Source: CALANV01 sp036381615
Lineage (GTDB): Bacteria; Pseudomonadota; Alphaproteobacteria; CACIAM-22H2
DNA: 64,000 nucleotides
Reading direction: 5' to 3'
NCBI GenBank assembly: GCA_036381615.1
Contig: DASVCL010000024.1
Coordinates: forward strand, 10,127 to 74,126
Shown here one piece after another: positions 61,961-64,000 of this stretch. The first letter of the stretch is position 1. Each line of letters opens with the position of its first letter. The position numbers were made by a program, and so were the translations under genes. A model generated the notes under the pieces. That model was not told the origin of the DNA. It did no database searches and saw only the letters and a list, made by a program, of their open reading frames with translations.

Positions 61961-64000
61961 GTGACCGTTCGCAAAAAGCTCATCGAAGTCTCGATTCCGC
62001 TGGAAGCCATCAACGCCGCCGCCGCACGCGAGAAGTCCATCCGGCATGGCCATCCGTCGACCTTGCACCTGTGGTGGGCGCGCCGGCCGCTGGCGGCCTG
62101 CCGTGCGGTGCTGTTTGCGCAGCTCGTCGACGACCCGTCGGCGTGGCCCGACAAATTTCCCACGGAAGAGACCCAGGACGCCGAACGGAAGCGGCTCCAC
62201 AAGCTCATCGAGCGCATGGTGCCGTGGGAGGCTTCGAACGACGAGCGCATCCTCAACGAGGCGCGCTGGGAGATCGCCCGTTCGATCGCCTGGGGCCTGG
62301 GCGAGGAGCCGCCGCCGAAGACAAATCCAAAGGCCGTCCTCGATTATCTCCAGACCAAGGCACCGCCGGTCTACGACCCGTTCTCGGGCGGCGGTTCCAT
62401 TCCGCTCGAAGCGCAGCGCCTCGGGCTTCGCGCCTACGGCTCCGACCTCAATCCCGTCGCGGTGCTCATCGGCAAGGCGTTGGTGGAGATTCCGCCGAAA
62501 TTCGCCGGCAAGCCGCCCGTCAATCCGGCGGCGCAGGCGGAGTTGAAGCGCGGCGGGCGATGGAACGGGAAGGGCGCGCAAGGACTTGCCGAGGACGTCC
62601 GTTATTACGGACAATGGATGCGCGACGAGGCCGAGAGGCGCATCGGCAAGTTCTATCCGAAGGCGAAACTGCCGGACGGTTCGGAGGCGACGGTGATCGC
62701 CTGGCTGTGGGCGCGCACCGTGCGTTCACCGGACCCGGCCGCCAAGGGCGCCATGGTGCCGCTCGTCTCCTCCTTCATGCTCTCGACGAAGGAAGGCAAG
62801 AAAGCCTGGGTTGAGCCCGTGCTCGATTCCCAAGCGCCCGATGGTTACCGATTCGAGGTGCGTACGGGCAATCTCAGCAAGGCGGACGAGGCGCGGCTAA
62901 AGAAGGGTACGAAAACGGCACGGGGTTCGAATTTTACCTGCGTGCTGACGGGTGCGGCGATAGATGGGGAGTACGTCAAGGCAGAGGGTACCGTTGGCCG
63001 AATGTCAGCGCGCTTAATGGCTGTTGTTGCGGAAGGAGATCGTGGTCGTGTGTACTTGTCCCCAAGCTCAGAACACGAGAAAGCTGCAGAGAAAGCCCGG
63101 CTGCAGGAAATCGATATTGGTCCGGTATCACAGGATCTTCCGCATGACCCGCGAGCAATTTGGTGCACTCTATACGGCTTGACGACCTTCGATAAGCTTT
63201 TCACCCCTCGCCAGCTGCTCGCGCTGACGACATTTTCCGATTTGGTCGGCGAAGCCCATGAAAAGGCGCTCGCGGACGCCCGCGCAGCGGGATTGCCGGA
63301 TGATGCGACACCGCTGCGCACCGGCGGCGCCGGTGCTGCCGCCTATGCGGATGCGGTTGCGACTTATCTCGCATTCGCGATTAGCAAATTGGCTGATAGA
63401 GGCTCCTCTATTTGCACCTGGTTCACGGAACGAGACAGTACTAGGCCGACCTTTGCGCGGCAGGCAATTCCCATGACTTGGGATTACGCGGAATTAAACA
63501 CATTGTTATCAGGCACCGGCAGCTTTGTTGGGGCTGTTGAATGGACCGCTGAGAGCCTGGAGTCCCAAGGAAATGGAGGAAAGCAGTCGCTGATAAGCAA
63601 CATCGATGCGGCGGCAAACTCTTTTCCGATCCGTCCGATAGTTGTCTGTACCGATCCTCCCTACTATGACAACATCGGATACGCCGATCTTTCCGATTTT
63701 TTCTATGTCTGGCTTCGCCGTTCGCTCTCGAATATCTGGCCTGATCTCTTTCGGCGGTTGACGACTCCAAAATTGGAGGAGCTTGTAGCGACGCCTTATC
63801 GCCACGGCAGTAAAGAGAAGGCGGAAGAGTTCTTTATGAAGGGTATGGGCAGCGCTTTAAGCGCAATGCGGAACGCGGCCACTGATGAAGAGCCGCTCGC
63901 GATTTATTACGCCTTCAAACAATCGGAGGTGGCGGAAGAGGGAGTGACATCGGCCGGCTGGGCTGCGTTCTTGCAGGCGGTTGTCGACGCTGGTCTGTCA
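61961..64000 (+). CDS. DUF1156/COG1743-type adenine-specific DNA methyltransferase (partial at 3')
   Basis: At least 680 codons from a GTG at 61961 (GGAG 5 bases before), open to the window end. The N-terminal DUF1156 signature is LIEVSIPLEAINAAAAREKS and HPSTLHLWWARRPLAACRAV. The SAM-binding motif I is DPFSGGGSIPLEAQRLG (about 139) and the catalytic motif IV is TDPPYYDNIGYADLSDFF (DPPY, about 565). This class methylates adenine N6 and is typically 900-1000 residues, so roughly a quarter to a third is missing. Locally lower G+C from about 63400. Predicted modification/self-marking component. Confidence 0.88.
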   Translation, partial: MTVRKKLIEVSIPLEAINAAAAREKSIRHGHPSTLHLWWARRPLAACRAVLFAQLVDDPSAWPDKFPTEETQDAERKRLHKLIERMVPWEASNDERILNEARWEIARSIAWGLGEEPPPKTNPKAVLDYLQTKAPPVYDPFSGGGSIPLEAQRLGLRAYGSDLNPVAVLIGKALVEIPPKFAGKPPVNPAAQAELKRGGRWNGKGAQGLAEDVRYYGQWMRDEAERRIGKFYPKAKLPDGSEATVIAWLWARTVRSPDPAAKGAMVPLVSSFMLSTKEGKKAWVEPVLDSQAPDGYRFEVRTGNLSKADEARLKKGTKTARGSNFTCVLTGAAIDGEYVKAEGTVGRMSARLMAVVAEGDRGRVYLSPSSEHEKAAEKARLQEIDIGPVSQDLPHDPRAIWCTLYGLTTFDKLFTPRQLLALTTFSDLVGEAHEKALADARAAGLPDDATPLRTGGAGAAAYADAVATYLAFAISKLADRGSSICTWFTERDSTRPTFARQAIPMTWDYAELNTLLSGTGSFVGAVEWTAESLESQGNGGKQSLISNIDAAANSFPIRPIVVCTDPPYYDNIGYADLSDFFYVWLRRSLSNIWPDLFRRLTTPKLEELVATPYRHGSKEKAEEFFMKGMGSALSAMRNAATDEEPLAIYYAFKQSEVAEEGVTSAGWAAFLQAVVDAGLS

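Overview
The window is a high-GC (roughly two-thirds G+C by eye) chromosomal segment with alphaproteobacterial gene content. The combination of PHB genes with the repressor PhaR, a methylsuccinyl-CoA dehydrogenase, metXW divergent from hisC-tyrC, the argH-lptM-lysA string divergent from a tlpA-like gene, a TIGR02302-type protein and a DUF2336 protein fits a free-living Rhodospirillales-like bacterium. No rRNA, intact tRNA, CRISPR array or phage structural gene is visible. Many minus-strand genes are coupled by 4-base ATGA overlaps.

Layout. 1-3200: 3' end of a formate dehydrogenase alpha subunit, a small unknown gene and a PAS-GGDEF-EAL c-di-GMP enzyme. 3200-7600: PHB locus (phaR divergent from an overlapping small ORF plus a phaC-like synthase, then phaA and phaB, with an FNR/FixK-like box before phaB). 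7600-13100: haem-binding sensor kinase, DMT transporter, DUF985 cupin, GST, gloB, methyltransferase. 13100-23700: methionine (metX-metW), aromatic amino acid (hisC-tyrC), lysine (lysA) and arginine (argH) genes, with TIGR02302, lptM and a TlpA-like thioredoxin. 23700-30000: 3-hydroxybutyryl-CoA dehydrogenase, etfBA, cobalamin adenosyltransferase, a barnase/barstar pair and Mcd. PhaA/PhaB, this dehydrogenase, ETF, adenosylcobalamin and Mcd all fit PHB/crotonyl-CoA/ethylmalonyl-CoA metabolism. 30000-45500: Nudix, GluQRS, esterase, HNH, glycosyltransferase, Coq7, DsbB, DedA-type and sugar-oxidoreductase genes, RmuC, then an ABC importer with an isocitrate-lyase-family enzyme. 45700-53700: def-fmt-truA, dapE-dapD, and a GGDEF protein coupled to a DUF2336 protein.

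From 53700 to the end the window becomes accessory. It holds a GGGACA-repeat intergenic region, a lower-GC two-gene module resembling a toxin-antitoxin pair with an ADP-ribosyltransferase-like motif set, a multiply frameshifted IS1-like transposase relic, a DoxX gene, a 5'-truncated tRNA-Gly(GCC) 3' fragment of the kind left by tRNA-targeted integration, and the start of a defence-type operon. That operon has an SNF2/DEAD-like helicase with a DUF3883-like C-terminus, a Cys-rich small protein, and a DUF1156/COG1743-type adenine methyltransferase that runs off the end of the window.
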